Assembly: GCF_000722545.1 (NCBI RefSeq)
Contig: NZ_JNVM01000002.1
Coordinates: 1 to 64,000, forward strand
Reading direction: 5' to 3'
Source: Paenibacillus tyrphae
Lineage (GTDB): Bacteria; Bacillota; Bacilli; Paenibacillales; NBRC-103111
DNA length: 64,000 bases
In this document: positions 48,510 through 57,244 of the stretch, piece after piece
How positions within the stretch are numbered: position 1 is the stretch's first letter
How the letters are laid out: every line of letters begins with the position of its first letter
Made by a program: the position numbers and the translations under genes
The notes under the pieces: generated by a model
What the model was told of the DNA's origin: nothing
Databases searched by the model: none
What the model saw: only the letters and a program-made list of their open reading frames with translations

Positions 48510-49334
48510 CTATTTTTTCTTTATGGGAAAATATACCTCGGTCACCATATCCTCAGGACCGGCGGCTTGATAGGGGTCGGTTACATAGACTTCATATGGG
48601 GATTTCACCAAGGCATACCCTTCGTTTTCCACCCATTCCCTGAGCTTGGCGTACAGCGATGTCAATTCCGGATAGGAACCCTTTAACACAGACTTCGCGC
48701 AGAGGCCGCCGGGGAAATCTCTCGTTCCTTTTACAGGCTCCTTGATCGGAATGGCAAACTCGGTATCGTTGCCGGCAGGATTGTATTCTGGGCTGTGATA
48801 AATCGTCATTGGCGTACCGAGCAAGGTGAGTTTTTCCGCAGCAATCTTTTCATAGAGTTTGCCAAAATATTTCCCATATCCTGCCGCATAGTCATCGCGA
48901 CTCAACATCTGACGCGTATAAAGAATATTCATTGGCTCGGTTTCCACAAGCTGTACTTCGATCCTGTCAAGGTATGACATCATGGGGATGCCCTTCTCTA
49001 AGTTTAAAAGGTCATTGCTCATTTGGTTTAGGGTGTATTCCATAGCATGCAGCCTTTCCTGAATTTCCCTTCTCTTGCGATGAAGGGCAGAACCAAGCTT
49101 CTCCTCGGATTGGTCCTCTTCCAATTCCAGAATGGCTTTGATTTCTTCCAGAGAAAAATGATAAGATTTCAGGCGGTTGATAAAAAGCATCTTTTTTAGC
49201 TGCCCGATGGAATAATATCGATAGCCGTTTTCAGGATTAATCTCGTCGGGATGAATTAATCCGATTTCCTCATAGTACCGAAGCGTTTTGGTAGATACTT
49301 CGCATATTTTCGAGAATTCTCCAATCGATAGCAA
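48510..49334 (-). CDS. MerR family regulator with GyrI-like ligand-binding domain
   Basis: A 274-residue BmrR-type regulator. The N-terminal winged helix ('SIGEFSKICEVSTKTLRYYEEIGLI', read in parts, residues 3-28) and 'ENGYRYYSIGQLKKM' are MerR hallmarks. A coiled-coil dimer helix follows at about 75-120, and the C-terminal half is a GyrI-like effector-binding domain ('VQLVETEPMNILYTRQ', and near the end 'YEVYVTDPYQ'). It likely binds an organic cation or other hydrophobic ligand. I place the start at TTG 49334 because GGAGGTGA lies four bases upstream; ATG or GTG codons farther up fall in the promoter. A MerR-type promoter with 19-bp spacer lies at 49383-49413, indicating autoregulation together with the downstream hydrolase. 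Confidence 0.9.
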   Translation of the reverse strand: MLSIGEFSKICEVSTKTLRYYEEIGLIHPDEINPENGYRYYSIGQLKKMLFINRLKSYHFSLEEIKAILELEEDQSEEKLGSALHRKRREIQERLHAMEYTLNQMSNDLLNLEKGIPMMSYLDRIEVQLVETEPMNILYTRQMLSRDDYAAGYGKYFGKLYEKIAAEKLTLLGTPMTIYHSPEYNPAGNDTEFAIPIKEPVKGTRDFPGGLCAKSVLKGSYPELTSLYAKLREWVENEGYALVKSPYEVYVTDPYQAAGPEDMVTEVYFPIKKK

Positions 49335-49382
49335 GAGGTCACCTCCATTCTTCCTATTTTGATACGGACTTGATTCCACTTC

Positions 49383-49413
49383 ACTGTACAGCTTACCCTA
49401 AGGGCAAAGTCAA
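49383..49413 (-). promoter_or_regulatory. MerR-type promoter with 19-bp spacer
   Basis: On the minus strand, TTGACT (49408-49413), exactly 19 bases, then TACAGT (49383-49388). The spacer holds the dyad TTTGCCCT-T-AGGGTAAG. The long spacer with centred dyad is the classic MerR activation layout. It is 49 bases ahead of the TTG start. Confidence 0.8.
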
Positions 49414-49568
49414 CCGCAAAAAGCAAGCTTGTGGTAAGCTCCGACACATCGGCAATCCCGAAAATCATGAAAAATAAAACGACCGCTTCCCGGTGGAATA
49501 CCGATAAACGGTCGTGACATTAATGAGTTCGTTCTTCAAAAGATAAGGACATGTGTCTGACTTCGGGT

Positions 49569-50342
49569 TTACCCCATCGCTTCCAGACTTTCCGGAATTA
49601 TCTGCCCGCCATCGACGACGATCGTTTGGCCTGTAATAAAGCCAGCCTCCTTCGAAGCCAAAAAGACAGCGGCGTAAGCGATATCTTCGACACTTCCGAG
49701 CCGCTTGAGCGGAATGGACGCCGTCATCGCCTGCAAATATTGGTCTCCGAGCCCTTCCAGCCCTTCCGTCATGATGTTGCCGGGCATAACGGCGTTAATC
49801 GTAATGTTGTAACGCGCGAGCTCAAGTGCCGCACTGCGCATGAAACCAAGCTGCGCGGCTTTGCTTGCACCGTAGTGCGACCATCCGGCATAGCCGGTGA
49901 CCGGCCCCGTAATCGAAGAGGTAACGATGATCCGGCCGTATTCCGCTTTCTTCAGGAAGGGCAAGCAGGCCTGAAGGGAAAACAGCGTCCCGCGTGCATT
50001 CGTGTTCATCACTTGATCCCACTGCTCGCCGGTCATCTCCTCAATCGGCGCATTCGGAAAAATCCCCGCATTGGCGCACAGCACGTCAATCCCACCGAAC
50101 ACACTGGCCGTCTCGTCGGCCACGCGCTTCATCGACTCCAAATCGGCGACATTGCCTTCAAAGGCATGAGCAACGCCTCCGCTCTTCCGGATTTCCTCCA
50201 CCGTTTCCTCCGCTGTCGTCAGGCTGCGTGCGACGACGGCGACCTTCGCTCCCTTTGCGGCGAAGGTTCTGGCAATTCCTTTGCCGATTCCTTTGCTGGC
50301 TCCGGTCACGACGACCGTCTTATCCTTCAGTGGTGTCAGCAT
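49569..50342 (-). CDS. SDR oxidoreductase, 3-oxoacyl-ACP reductase-like
   Basis: A 257-residue classical SDR: 'TGASKGIGKGIA' near residue 14, 'ANAGIFPNAP' near 90, catalytic Ser in 'TSSITGPVTGY' and 'YGASKAA' (Tyr-x3-Lys) near 155-160, and the C-terminal 'GQTIVVDGGQIIPES'. The 'VVARS' after strand beta-2 suggests NADP(H). Family members with the PES-type C-terminus are often annotated as SDR 'family oxidoreductase FabG'. The natural substrate is unknown. ATG 50342 has AGGAG nine bases upstream. It stands alone between the MerR unit and the yebC terminator, with a weak hairpin (ACGACCG/CGGTCGT) at 49479-49515 downstream of its stop. Confidence 0.85.
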   Translation of the reverse strand: MLTPLKDKTVVVTGASKGIGKGIARTFAAKGAKVAVVARSLTTAEETVEEIRKSGGVAHAFEGNVADLESMKRVADETASVFGGIDVLCANAGIFPNAPIEEMTGEQWDQVMNTNARGTLFSLQACLPFLKKAEYGRIIVTSSITGPVTGYAGWSHYGASKAAQLGFMRSAALELARYNITINAVMPGNIMTEGLEGLGDQYLQAMTASIPLKRLGSVEDIAYAAVFLASKEAGFITGQTIVVDGGQIIPESLEAMG

Positions 50343-50484
50343 GCAATAACACTCCTGTTCTCTTGAAGTATGGACTGCTATTTTTTCCATTACTTGGTTC
50401 CCATATGATCGTACTACAAATCCAAATGCGGAGGCAATAGATGGAATCACTCTGACTGGACAGTAACTTTATTTCGTAACACAA

Positions 50485-50509
50485 AAAGACCGCAAATTAC
50501 GCGGTCTTT
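50485..50509 (-). terminator. Terminator of yebC
   Basis: Stem aaagaccgc/gcggtcttt (50485-50493, 50501-50509) with a 7-base loop and a five-T tail on the minus strand, 45 bases past the YebC stop. Confidence 0.8.
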
Positions 50510-50554
50510 GATGAGATCCTGTTCTTACACTGAAAAGAAATGCATACCAAGCTT

Positions 50555-51277
50555 TTATTCTTCCGGCAGCTCCACATTGTGATAAACCTGCTGAACATCC
50601 TCCAGATCCTCGAGAGCATCGACCAATTTCTCGAACTGCACCAGAGCGTCTCCCGAAAGAGTCACATAATTTTGCGCCAGCATCGTCTGTTCTGCCACGA
50701 TAAATTCCGTAATGCCCGCCTGCTTGAACGCGGATTGGACGGCATGAAACTGATCCGGCTCGGCATAGACGATAACCGAATCCTCTTCCTCTGCAATATC
50801 CCGAACGTCTACATCTGCCTCCATCAACAGCTCCAGAACTTCGTCGGATGTCTTCCCCTCGACCCCAAAGACGGCCGTCGGACTGAACATATAAGTTACA
50901 GAACCGCTGACTCCCATGCTTCCGCCGCTTTTATTGAAAGCCGAACGCACGTCCGCGGCAGTACGGTTTACGTTATTGGTGAGCGTATCGACGATGACCA
51001 TGGCGCCGCTCGGACCGAATCCTTCATAGCGAAGTTCCGTATAGCTCTCTTCCGAGTTTCCTTTCGCCTTCTCAATCGCACGGTCGATGATCGCTTTCGG
51101 TACGTTGTATGTTTTGGCTCGTTCGAGCACGAATTTTAAAGCTTGATTGGATTCCGGATCAGGTTCACCCTTCTTCGCCGCGACATAAATCTCAACTCCA
51201 AACTTCGCATAGACCCGGCTCGTGCTGGCGTCCTTCGATGCTTTTTTCTCTTTAATATTATTCCACTTACGTCCCAT
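50555..51277 (-). CDS. YebC/PmpR family DNA-binding regulator
   Basis: A 240-residue full-length YebC/TACO1-family protein. The conserved N-terminus '[25 protein letters not shown]' (read in parts), the '[10 protein letters not shown]' segment near 65, '[19 protein letters not shown]' near 85 and '[17 protein letters not shown]' near 112 are all diagnostic. Members act as transcriptional regulators, and recent work implicates some in translation of proline-rich stretches. Bacillales often have two paralogues, YebC and YeeI; the opening MGRKWNNIK is the YeeI-like form. The ribosome site is weak (AAAGCGGG). It is monocistronic with its own terminator. Confidence 0.92.
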   Translation of the reverse strand: MGRKWNNIKEKKASKDASTSRVYAKFGVEIYVAAKKGEPDPESNQALKFVLERAKTYNVPKAIIDRAIEKAKGNSEESYTELRYEGFGPSGAMVIVDTLTNNVNRTAADVRSAFNKSGGSMGVSGSVTYMFSPTAVFGVEGKTSDEVLELLMEADVDVRDIAEEEDSVIVYAEPDQFHAVQSAFKQAGITEFIVAEQTMLAQNYVTLSGDALVQFEKLVDALEDLEDVQQVYHNVELPEE

Positions 51278-51371
51278 ACTGGTACCCGCTTTCTCTTTCT
51301 TATTTTTTTATCCTCACCCTATTATATTGAATAAAGCGGTATTTGGACAAGTTTAGCGCATCTTGGAATTG

Positions 51372-51400
51372 AAAAAAAGCCGCAATATGCGACTTTTTTT
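51372..51400 (-). terminator. Terminator of the CYP102 gene
   Basis: Stem of 13 bp with one mismatch (51372-51384, 51388-51400), loop of three bases, and seven T on the minus strand, 8 bases past the stop at 51408. Confidence 0.8.
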
Positions 51401-51407
51401 ATAAGAT

Positions 51408-54400
51408 TTAGATCCCTGCCCAGACATCTTTGGCATAGCTGCCATTTGACTGAAGATGCTCCAACCATTTTTCCGCTTCTTGTTGTTCAACCCCATGGAC
51501 GGCCTGGTAAGCTTTCTGCAGCTCGCTTTCGACATCGGGTGCCATTTTACTGCCATCTCCACACACGTAAAGCCGTCCTCCAGCGTCAAGAATGCGGATT
51601 AGCTCCGCTGCATTGTTCGCCATCAAATGCTGTACGTAAGTTTTAGGCACGTCTTCCTTACGGGAAAACGCCGTATGAAGCGTAACCACGCCGTCTCTTT
51701 CGTATTGATCAAGCTCTTCGCGGTAAATATAATCCGCTTCGTTCCTGCAGCCGAAATAAAGATGGGCTTCGCCCAGCGATTGTCCTTCCCGCTTTAGCTG
51801 CGCTCGAGCCTGCAGGAATCCACGGAATGGCGCTACCCCCGTCCCCGGCCCTACCATAATCACGGGAGTCTGTGGATCTTCCGGGAGCTGGAAGCCGGAT
51901 TCCGGCGTGCGGACGAACATGACGATGTCGTCTCCCGACTTGCGATCTGCCAAGTAATTCGAAGCGACTCCGACATATTCCCCTTGCCCGCTCCAAGCCG
52001 GACTGCGGACGATGCCTACCGTAATGCTGGCCCGGTCTGCGTTCATCCGGGGAGAACTGGATATCGAATAATATCTGGGTTTGAGCGGAGGCAACAGCTC
52101 CAAAAGCTTCTCAAACGGAATTTCGCAGGCTTCGTATTTTTCAACAAGATCAAGCATCGTGATCCGTTTCTTCAAGATCTGCTCTTCGTAGGTCCCCTCC
52201 TCTAACAAAGCTTCCAATTCGCGCTTATGCGGAGGACAAACTGTAAAAGCGGCGACCTCGCGGATCTGGGCTCGCGTTGCCGCCTCCTGCAGCTCCACAT
52301 TATGGCTAAGCAGGTCCAAAAGCGATACAGGCCGGTCTAAAGGCAGATGGGAGGCGCTAACTCCGCTTGCCGTCAAAATCACTTGATCTTTCTCACTCAA
52401 ACCGAACCGTCGCAGAATGCGGCCGACATTCTCTATTCTGTTGCTTGGAAAGACGCCAAGGTGATCGCCCTCTTGATACGTAACTTCCTCCGGCAATTCG
52501 ATCTCGATATGCCGCGTGCTGCGTCCGCTGTCAGGCTGCTGGAGCTCGCGGTTTTCCACGATTGTCGCGTGAACCGCATCGTACGATTGAGCGAGAGGCG
52601 TCTCGGCAAAGCCGCTGACAAACTGAATGTTCAGGGTGCTCCGTTCTTTTTCCGCATTTTCGTTCAGTTTTAAATCGAACGTCTTCATCGCATCGGTCCA
52701 CATTTGACTTTTCCATGCTTCAAACTGCTTTTCGAAGTCGCCGCTCGCATCAGCCTCTCCGCGAAGGGAGAACCTTGTCGCTCCTTTTTCAGCGAGCTGT
52801 TCATCGATGAATCTCGGCACATCCTGATACGTCGAGGCCCAGTTATGGTCCCCGCAGCCAAATACGGAATAGTGCACTCCGTTAAGCTCGCCCGCTTCCA
52901 CCTGTTCCAGCCATTGAACGAACTGTCGCGCATTGCCCGGCGGTTTGCCGTTATAAGAAGAGGTGACGATGATTAAAGCGCCTTCCTTCGGCAAATGGCC
53001 CAACCGATCGTTCAGTGCCGCGGCTTCACTTCGGATGCCGTGCAGACGGGCGAGGTCCGCCAGTTCTTTGGCTATACGTTCTGCTGTTCCCATATTGGAG
53101 CCGTAAAGCACAAGCAGCGGTCTGTTGTTCACTCCGATGACGGAAGCTTGCTGCGCTTGTTTTTCAGGGCTTGGAGCCTGAGCAAGGACTTCTCCCGGTT
53201 TGTCGGGATATGCAGCGGTTACTTTCTTATCTCGCAATTGAACACGGATCTTGAAATCGTCCGGCTTCAGCGTCAGCGTTTGTTTGACTTTCAACTGGTA
53301 GTTCAAAGGATCGAGCAATTGAAATTGCTGAAGGATCATCCCGAGCACCAAAGTCGCTTCGTGAAGCGCAAACTGCATGCCGATACAGGCTCGTTGCCCA
53401 TTCCCGAACGGTTTATAGGCATGGTTCGGTATTTTGGCAGGGTCTTCAAACCGTTCCGGCCGAAATTGCTCCGCATCGTCCCCCCATACCCCTTTATCCC
53501 GGTGAAGCTTGGGCAACACAATGGAAACGGCTTCGCCTTTCTTAATCGGATACTTTCCTCCAATGACGGTGTCTTCCTTGGCGAACAGGCTAAATTGGGG
53601 AGCGGTCGGCCATAGACGCAAAGACTCATTTAAAATCATTCGGATATATTTCAGCTTCAGAACTTGTTCGTACGTTGGCGTTGTGCCTGTAAGCACTTCA
53701 TCCACTTCGGCGTAAGCCTTTTTTAATACTTCCGGATGTTTTAATAAAAAGTAAATCGTAAATGACAGTAGTCCGCTAGTGGTTTCATGACCGGCAATCA
53801 GGAACGTGATAATTTGGTATCGAATATTTTGATCGTCCAGTTGTTGACCGGTCTCGGGATCTTTGGCGGTCAGCATTCTAGCGAGCAAATCGGTTTCTCC
53901 CTGGTCCCCTTTTGCTTTGCGTTCGGCGATGATTTTATCGACCAAGGAGAACATCGATTGAATATCGCTCTCGTACTGGCGTTTAGTTTTGACCATCATC
54001 ATGTTTTGAATCGGCAGCCTGTTTCCGTAATGCATCGCTTCATCCAAGGAGCGAACCATACTGACAATAAAAGGATTTGGCGTTTCTCTGTAGTAGCTGT
54101 TGAAACGATAGTTAAATCCGCACAAGCCAATGGTATCCAGGGTCAGCCGTGTCATATCGTCCGGAACGTCGATGCTTTCATCCGGATTAAGGCGCGCCCA
54201 TTTTTGGACAAGCTGCACAGCGATATCCACCATCATATCATGATACCCCTTCATGGCTTGAAGGCTAAAGGAAGGCATCAGAATCGCATGCGCCTTTTTC
54301 CAATTCGGCTCTTCCGTCAGACTGGTGAAGAGTCCGTCTCCGGCAAAATCGCGTACTTTCAGCAAGTGCCCTATCGCTTTGTCAAAACGCGATTCATCGC

Positions 54401-54590
54401 ATACATCGGCCACCAAGTCGGGTCCGGATATGATATAAACGGATCTTCCCAATGCCTCGAAGCGGAATATAGGACCGTACTCGTCAGCAAGTTTACAGAA
54501 CGATAAAGTAGGCGAATCCTTATCTATTAACGGAATATTCCCTAGAACGCCATAGGTTTTGGGCTGGGGGATCGGTATCAGATTTTCCAT
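51408..54590 (-). CDS. CYP102-type self-sufficient cytochrome P450-NADPH reductase
   Basis: A 1060-residue natural fusion of a fatty-acid hydroxylase P450 and its reductase, as in P450 BM3 and Bacillus subtilis CypD/CypB. The P450 half (about 1-470) has the I-helix oxygen motif 'AGHETTSG' near 267, 'ESLRLWP' (ExxR) near 325 and the haem-thiolate loop '[10 protein letters not shown]' near 398. The reductase half has the FMN site '[12 protein letters not shown]' near 490, the FAD site 'RYYSISSSP' near 845 and the NADPH sites '[12 protein letters not shown]' near 910 and '[13 protein letters not shown]' near 1000, ending in 'DVWAGI'. It likely hydroxylates medium or long fatty acids subterminally. 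GGGAGG lies before ATG 54590. A LysR regulator is divergent; known relatives instead use TetR or MarR-type repressors. Confidence 0.95.
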   Translation of the reverse strand: MENLIPIPQPKTYGVLGNIPLIDKDSPTLSFCKLADEYGPIFRFEALGRSVYIISGPDLVADVCDESRFDKAIGHLLKVRDFAGDGLFTSLTEEPNWKKAHAILMPSFSLQAMKGYHDMMVDIAVQLVQKWARLNPDESIDVPDDMTRLTLDTIGLCGFNYRFNSYYRETPNPFIVSMVRSLDEAMHYGNRLPIQNMMMVKTKRQYESDIQSMFSLVDKIIAERKAKGDQGETDLLARMLTAKDPETGQQLDDQNIRYQIITFLIAGHETTSGLLSFTIYFLLKHPEVLKKAYAEVDEVLTGTTPTYEQVLKLKYIRMILNESLRLWPTAPQFSLFAKEDTVIGGKYPIKKGEAVSIVLPKLHRDKGVWGDDAEQFRPERFEDPAKIPNHAYKPFGNGQRACIGMQFALHEATLVLGMILQQFQLLDPLNYQLKVKQTLTLKPDDFKIRVQLRDKKVTAAYPDKPGEVLAQAPSPEKQAQQASVIGVNNRPLLVLYGSNMGTAERIAKELADLARLHGIRSEAAALNDRLGHLPKEGALIIVTSSYNGKPPGNARQFVQWLEQVEAGELNGVHYSVFGCGDHNWASTYQDVPRFIDEQLAEKGATRFSLRGEADASGDFEKQFEAWKSQMWTDAMKTFDLKLNENAEKERSTLNIQFVSGFAETPLAQSYDAVHATIVENRELQQPDSGRSTRHIEIELPEEVTYQEGDHLGVFPSNRIENVGRILRRFGLSEKDQVILTASGVSASHLPLDRPVSLLDLLSHNVELQEAATRAQIREVAAFTVCPPHKRELEALLEEGTYEEQILKKRITMLDLVEKYEACEIPFEKLLELLPPLKPRYYSISSSPRMNADRASITVGIVRSPAWSGQGEYVGVASNYLADRKSGDDIVMFVRTPESGFQLPEDPQTPVIMVGPGTGVAPFRGFLQARAQLKREGQSLGEAHLYFGCRNEADYIYREELDQYERDGVVTLHTAFSRKEDVPKTYVQHLMANNAAELIRILDAGGRLYVCGDGSKMAPDVESELQKAYQAVHGVEQQEAEKWLEHLQSNGSYAKDVWAGI

Positions 54591-54794
54591 AAAGAAACCT
54601 CCCTCTTTTAGAGTTAACCGGTACGCTGCAATCTCTTACTAACCTAATATTCCCCAACATCGGCAACAAAAATTACCTTAACCTTCGAAAACTTATTCGA
54701 AAGTATGGGTTTATTTTAACCGCAGCGATCCATAATATCCAATATATAATTGAACATCAATTGATTACATTGAAATAATGAATGGGGTAAGGCA
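54591..54794. promoter_or_regulatory. Divergent P450/LysR control region with central palindrome
   Basis: This 204-base region lies between the divergent starts. TTCGAA at 54684-54689 and again at 54696-54701 (six bases apart) forms an inverted repeat centred about 100 bases from both start codons, a good LysR operator candidate. I do not commit to individual -35/-10 boxes. Confidence 0.55.
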
Positions 54795-55703
54795 ATGGAA
54801 CTGCAGCAGCTTCGCTATTTTCAAACCGTAGCTCGTTTGGAGCACATGACACAGGCAGCCGAGGAATTAAACATTACTCAACCGGCGCTGAGCAGAACGA
54901 TCTCCCGATTGGAAGAGGACATCGGCGTTCCCCTATTTGAAAGAAAAGGACGTCATATTCGGCTTAATCCCTATGGCGAGATTTTTCTTGCCCACTTGGA
55001 GCGGTCGTTTCTGGAGCTGGATCAAGCCAAGAAGAAAATCAATGACATGGCCCGGATCGAAAATCTTTCGGTCTCCATCGCTACCACAAACGTTAGTTTA
55101 TTTCCAAGTCTGGTATCGGCTTTTCTGCGTCAATACCCGGATATCCGAATACGTCAGTATTTGCGAAGCGATATCAATATGTACCAACTTCTGGAAAAAG
55201 GCGAGATCGACATGTGCATTACTTCCGAGCCGATAGAAGGCCCTGATATCCAATGGGACCCTTTATTTTCGGAAGAGTTATTATTGCTGGTGCCAAGAGA
55301 AGAACGCTTTGTGCAGCGTCAAGAAACACGGCTGATCGAAGTCGCCGGCGAAAGATTTATTAGCAGCAACATGAGCTACGATTCGTCGAATTGGCTTGAA
55401 AAGCTTTGTCAGCAAGCCGGTTTTGCTCCCAAAATTTCGTTCGAGGGAAACGATTCCGTTGTCATCGGAGAAATGGTGAGTCTCGGTCTAGGCATCTCGT
55501 TTATCCCTAAGCCTCTTTGGGAAAAGTTCTCTGAACTATTAAAGGATCGGCTTCATGTTCTGACCATGACCGAGCCCCACTGCACCATGACTACCGGGAT
55601 ATCGAGAATCATGGGCCGTTATCTGCCCACAGCCGCGCATACCTTCTATAGCTTCGCGATTCAGCGAACTTGGGATGAAAAAAATGGACATCCCGTCTTT
55701 TGA
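54795..55703 (+). CDS. LysR family transcriptional regulator
   Basis: A 302-residue full-length LysR regulator. The N-terminal winged helix runs to about residue 60 ('MELQQLRYFQTVARLEHMTQAAEEL', read in parts, and 'ITQPALSRTISRLEEDIG'), followed by a linker helix and a two-lobed substrate-binding domain (about 88-295) with 'GLGISFIPKP' near 235. Opposite orientation to the CYP102 gene with a shared 204-base control region implies that it regulates the P450, probably in response to a fatty acid or similar ligand (inference). The start is supported by GGGGTAAGG upstream. Its stop lies inside a hairpin at 55684-55716. Confidence 0.9.
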   Translation: MELQQLRYFQTVARLEHMTQAAEELNITQPALSRTISRLEEDIGVPLFERKGRHIRLNPYGEIFLAHLERSFLELDQAKKKINDMARIENLSVSIATTNVSLFPSLVSAFLRQYPDIRIRQYLRSDINMYQLLEKGEIDMCITSEPIEGPDIQWDPLFSEELLLLVPREERFVQRQETRLIEVAGERFISSNMSYDSSNWLEKLCQQAGFAPKISFEGNDSVVIGEMVSLGLGISFIPKPLWEKFSELLKDRLHVLTMTEPHCTMTTGISRIMGRYLPTAAHTFYSFAIQRTWDEKNGHPVF

Positions 55704-55716
55704 AACGGATGTCCAT
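55684..55716. terminator. Hairpin overlapping the LysR stop codon
   Basis: atggacatcc-c-gt and acggatgtccat pair with one bulged C; the TGA stop of lysR lies in the loop. There is no strong T-run after it, so termination is uncertain. It lies between two convergent genes. Confidence 0.45.
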
Positions 55717-55736
55717 AGAGGATGTGAGATAATCGC

Positions 55737-56294
55737 TTATCTGCGTCCCCGAAAGGTGCGGCGCAAGTCTTCAACCCACCGGTCCGGAATTTCCCAGGGG
55801 ATGAAGTGACCGCCGCGGTCGTGAACGGCGATATTGACATGGTTGTACCAGGAGGCGCGGTCGCTGTCCAGAAAGTGCCGAACCCGCTTTTCGGTCGAAA
55901 TGCCTGGCGGATTCTCATAGCCTACGAAAGTGATGCCGGTAGGCGCTTCTATAACCGGCCATCGGTCATGAGACGGTGTCCACGGGTAACGGTTGGCGTT
56001 CGCGTAGACGCGTATGGATGTTTTGATGGCGTTGTTCACCCAGAAAATCGTCGCGCGTGTAAGTAAATCGTCCTTCGAAAAAACATGCTCGACGTTTCCG
56101 TCATTGTCGCTCCATTTTGCCCACCGTTCCAGAATCCATGCAAGCATGCCTGCTGGCGAGTCGCTCAGCCCGTAAGCGAGCGTACTCGGATCGAGCACGT
56201 GTACGGCGAGATGCGACGCGAATCGACGGTCAAACTTCAGGATCTCGCTACGTATGCTTTTTCGCAGATGAATCTTGCTATTCATGATAATCAT
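55737..56294 (-). pseudogene. C-terminal fragment of an epoxide hydrolase-family alpha/beta hydrolase
   Basis: The 185-residue reading frame matches only the cap and C-terminal part of the microsomal-type epoxide hydrolase family: 'TLAYGLSDSPAGMLAWILERW' (read in parts) near residue 38, 'TRATIFWVNNAIKTSIRVY' near 78, 'PTGITFVGYE' near 118, and the catalytic-His region 'DRGGHFIPWE' near 158. The family is about 370-390 residues. The N-terminal EHN domain, the oxyanion HGWP motif and the nucleophile Asp (GGDWG) are missing, and the first 30 residues do not resemble the family. The upstream DNA is occupied by another gene. I read it as a 5'-truncated relic that cannot be catalytically active. 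Confidence 0.75.
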
Positions 56295-56402
56295 CCATAC
56301 GGCTCATGAAGTGCAAACGTACAATAGGGTAACGTTTAATCCGTTACACACATGTATTCGGAGCCGTCCTCCAACAAGTTCTCGTATCGGAGAGTGATCT
56401 GG

Positions 56403-57038
56403 ATGAAAATCGATATTGGCTGCGGCCTGAACAAGCATCCGGGCTTTTGGGGAATCGATAACAGAGTTCTTCCCGGAGTCGATATGGTGTGCGATTTGAA
56501 TGGCCCCCTTCCCCTCCCCGATAATTGTGTCGAATTCGTCATGGCCAGCCGCTCCCTCCCCTATGTTCATAACTTTGAAGCCCTCATGGCAGAGTTATAC
56601 CGATTGTGTATTCATAGAGCCATAGTCTGTATTTTGGCTCCTTACGCTCATAGCTTTGCTCATGTATCCAATCCATCGCTCAAGCACAAATTTGACGAGT
56701 ATACGCCTCGCTATCTTACCGCTTCCTTCTTTCAGCCTTCCCAGGGAGCTGTTTGTCCTGAGCTGTACGCTTATTGGCCGGAAACGCCTCCGCCCTACGA
56801 CTTTCGTCTGCTGCGCATGGAGCTGTTTTATCAGGTGCCTTTTGTCCCACCGCTCTATGAGTTTGAGGAGTTGGAAGTCTTGAAAACGCTGCAAGCCAAT
56901 GTCGTGCAGGAGATCATGTACCATTTCGTTGTCATTAAGGAGCCTGTATCGAACGATGAGCTGGAGCAGATGAGCCGTGGAGTCCTTCCCGAGCCGAATC
57001 ATGCGGCGGATTTGCGCCGTGAGTACCATAATTTTTGA
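56403..57038 (+). CDS. Methyltransferase-like protein (class I SAM fold, type 11-like)
   Basis: A 211-residue protein beginning with the SAM-binding-like 'MKIDIGCGLNKHPGFWGIDN', followed by 'GVDMVCDLNGPLPLPDN' and 'VEFVMASRSLPYVHN'. The latter corresponds to the 'SHSLEHV' segment of type 11 methyltransferases but lacks its usual His-Glu-His. Later parts ('FDEYTPRYLTASFF', 'YHFVVIKEP') match small proteins of the same sort. The substrate is unknown. I place the start at ATG 56403, preceded by GGAGAG about nine bases away, rather than at 56352, which would add 17 residues without a site. It is a single gene with a downstream imperfect hairpin. Confidence 0.7.
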   Translation: MKIDIGCGLNKHPGFWGIDNRVLPGVDMVCDLNGPLPLPDNCVEFVMASRSLPYVHNFEALMAELYRLCIHRAIVCILAPYAHSFAHVSNPSLKHKFDEYTPRYLTASFFQPSQGAVCPELYAYWPETPPPYDFRLLRMELFYQVPFVPPLYEFEELEVLKTLQANVVQEIMYHFVVIKEPVSNDELEQMSRGVLPEPNHAADLRREYHNF

Positions 57039-57084
57039 AATTGTTAACGGTACGCCTTCCTCTATGCTTTTCCAAAAACAACAA

Positions 57085-57123
57085 AACCTCCCGTCACGCT
57101 TTCGTCAAGCGGGATGGGAGGTT
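57085..57123. terminator. Imperfect 17-bp hairpin
   Basis: aacctcccgtcacgctt (57085-57101) and aagcgggatgggaggtt (57107-57123) pair with two mismatches around a 5-base loop. An A-rich stretch just left of it gives a T-rich tail on the minus strand. It lies between the convergent genes 56403-57038 and 57245-58420. Confidence 0.6.
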
Positions 57124-57244
57124 ATTGGCCGTTTCGGCAACGATATACGAAAAATTAGGATTGCTGGAATGAAAAAAACAGCAAACCTGCAGATGTGAGA
57201 TTGAGTTGGTTTCGCAGGCAGTCGCCTATACCGCCAATTTGATT

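Noticed and set aside
56304..56570. 88-residue minus-strand frame
   Set aside because: Antisense to the methyltransferase-like gene at 56403-57038, which has the SAM motif and a ribosome site.
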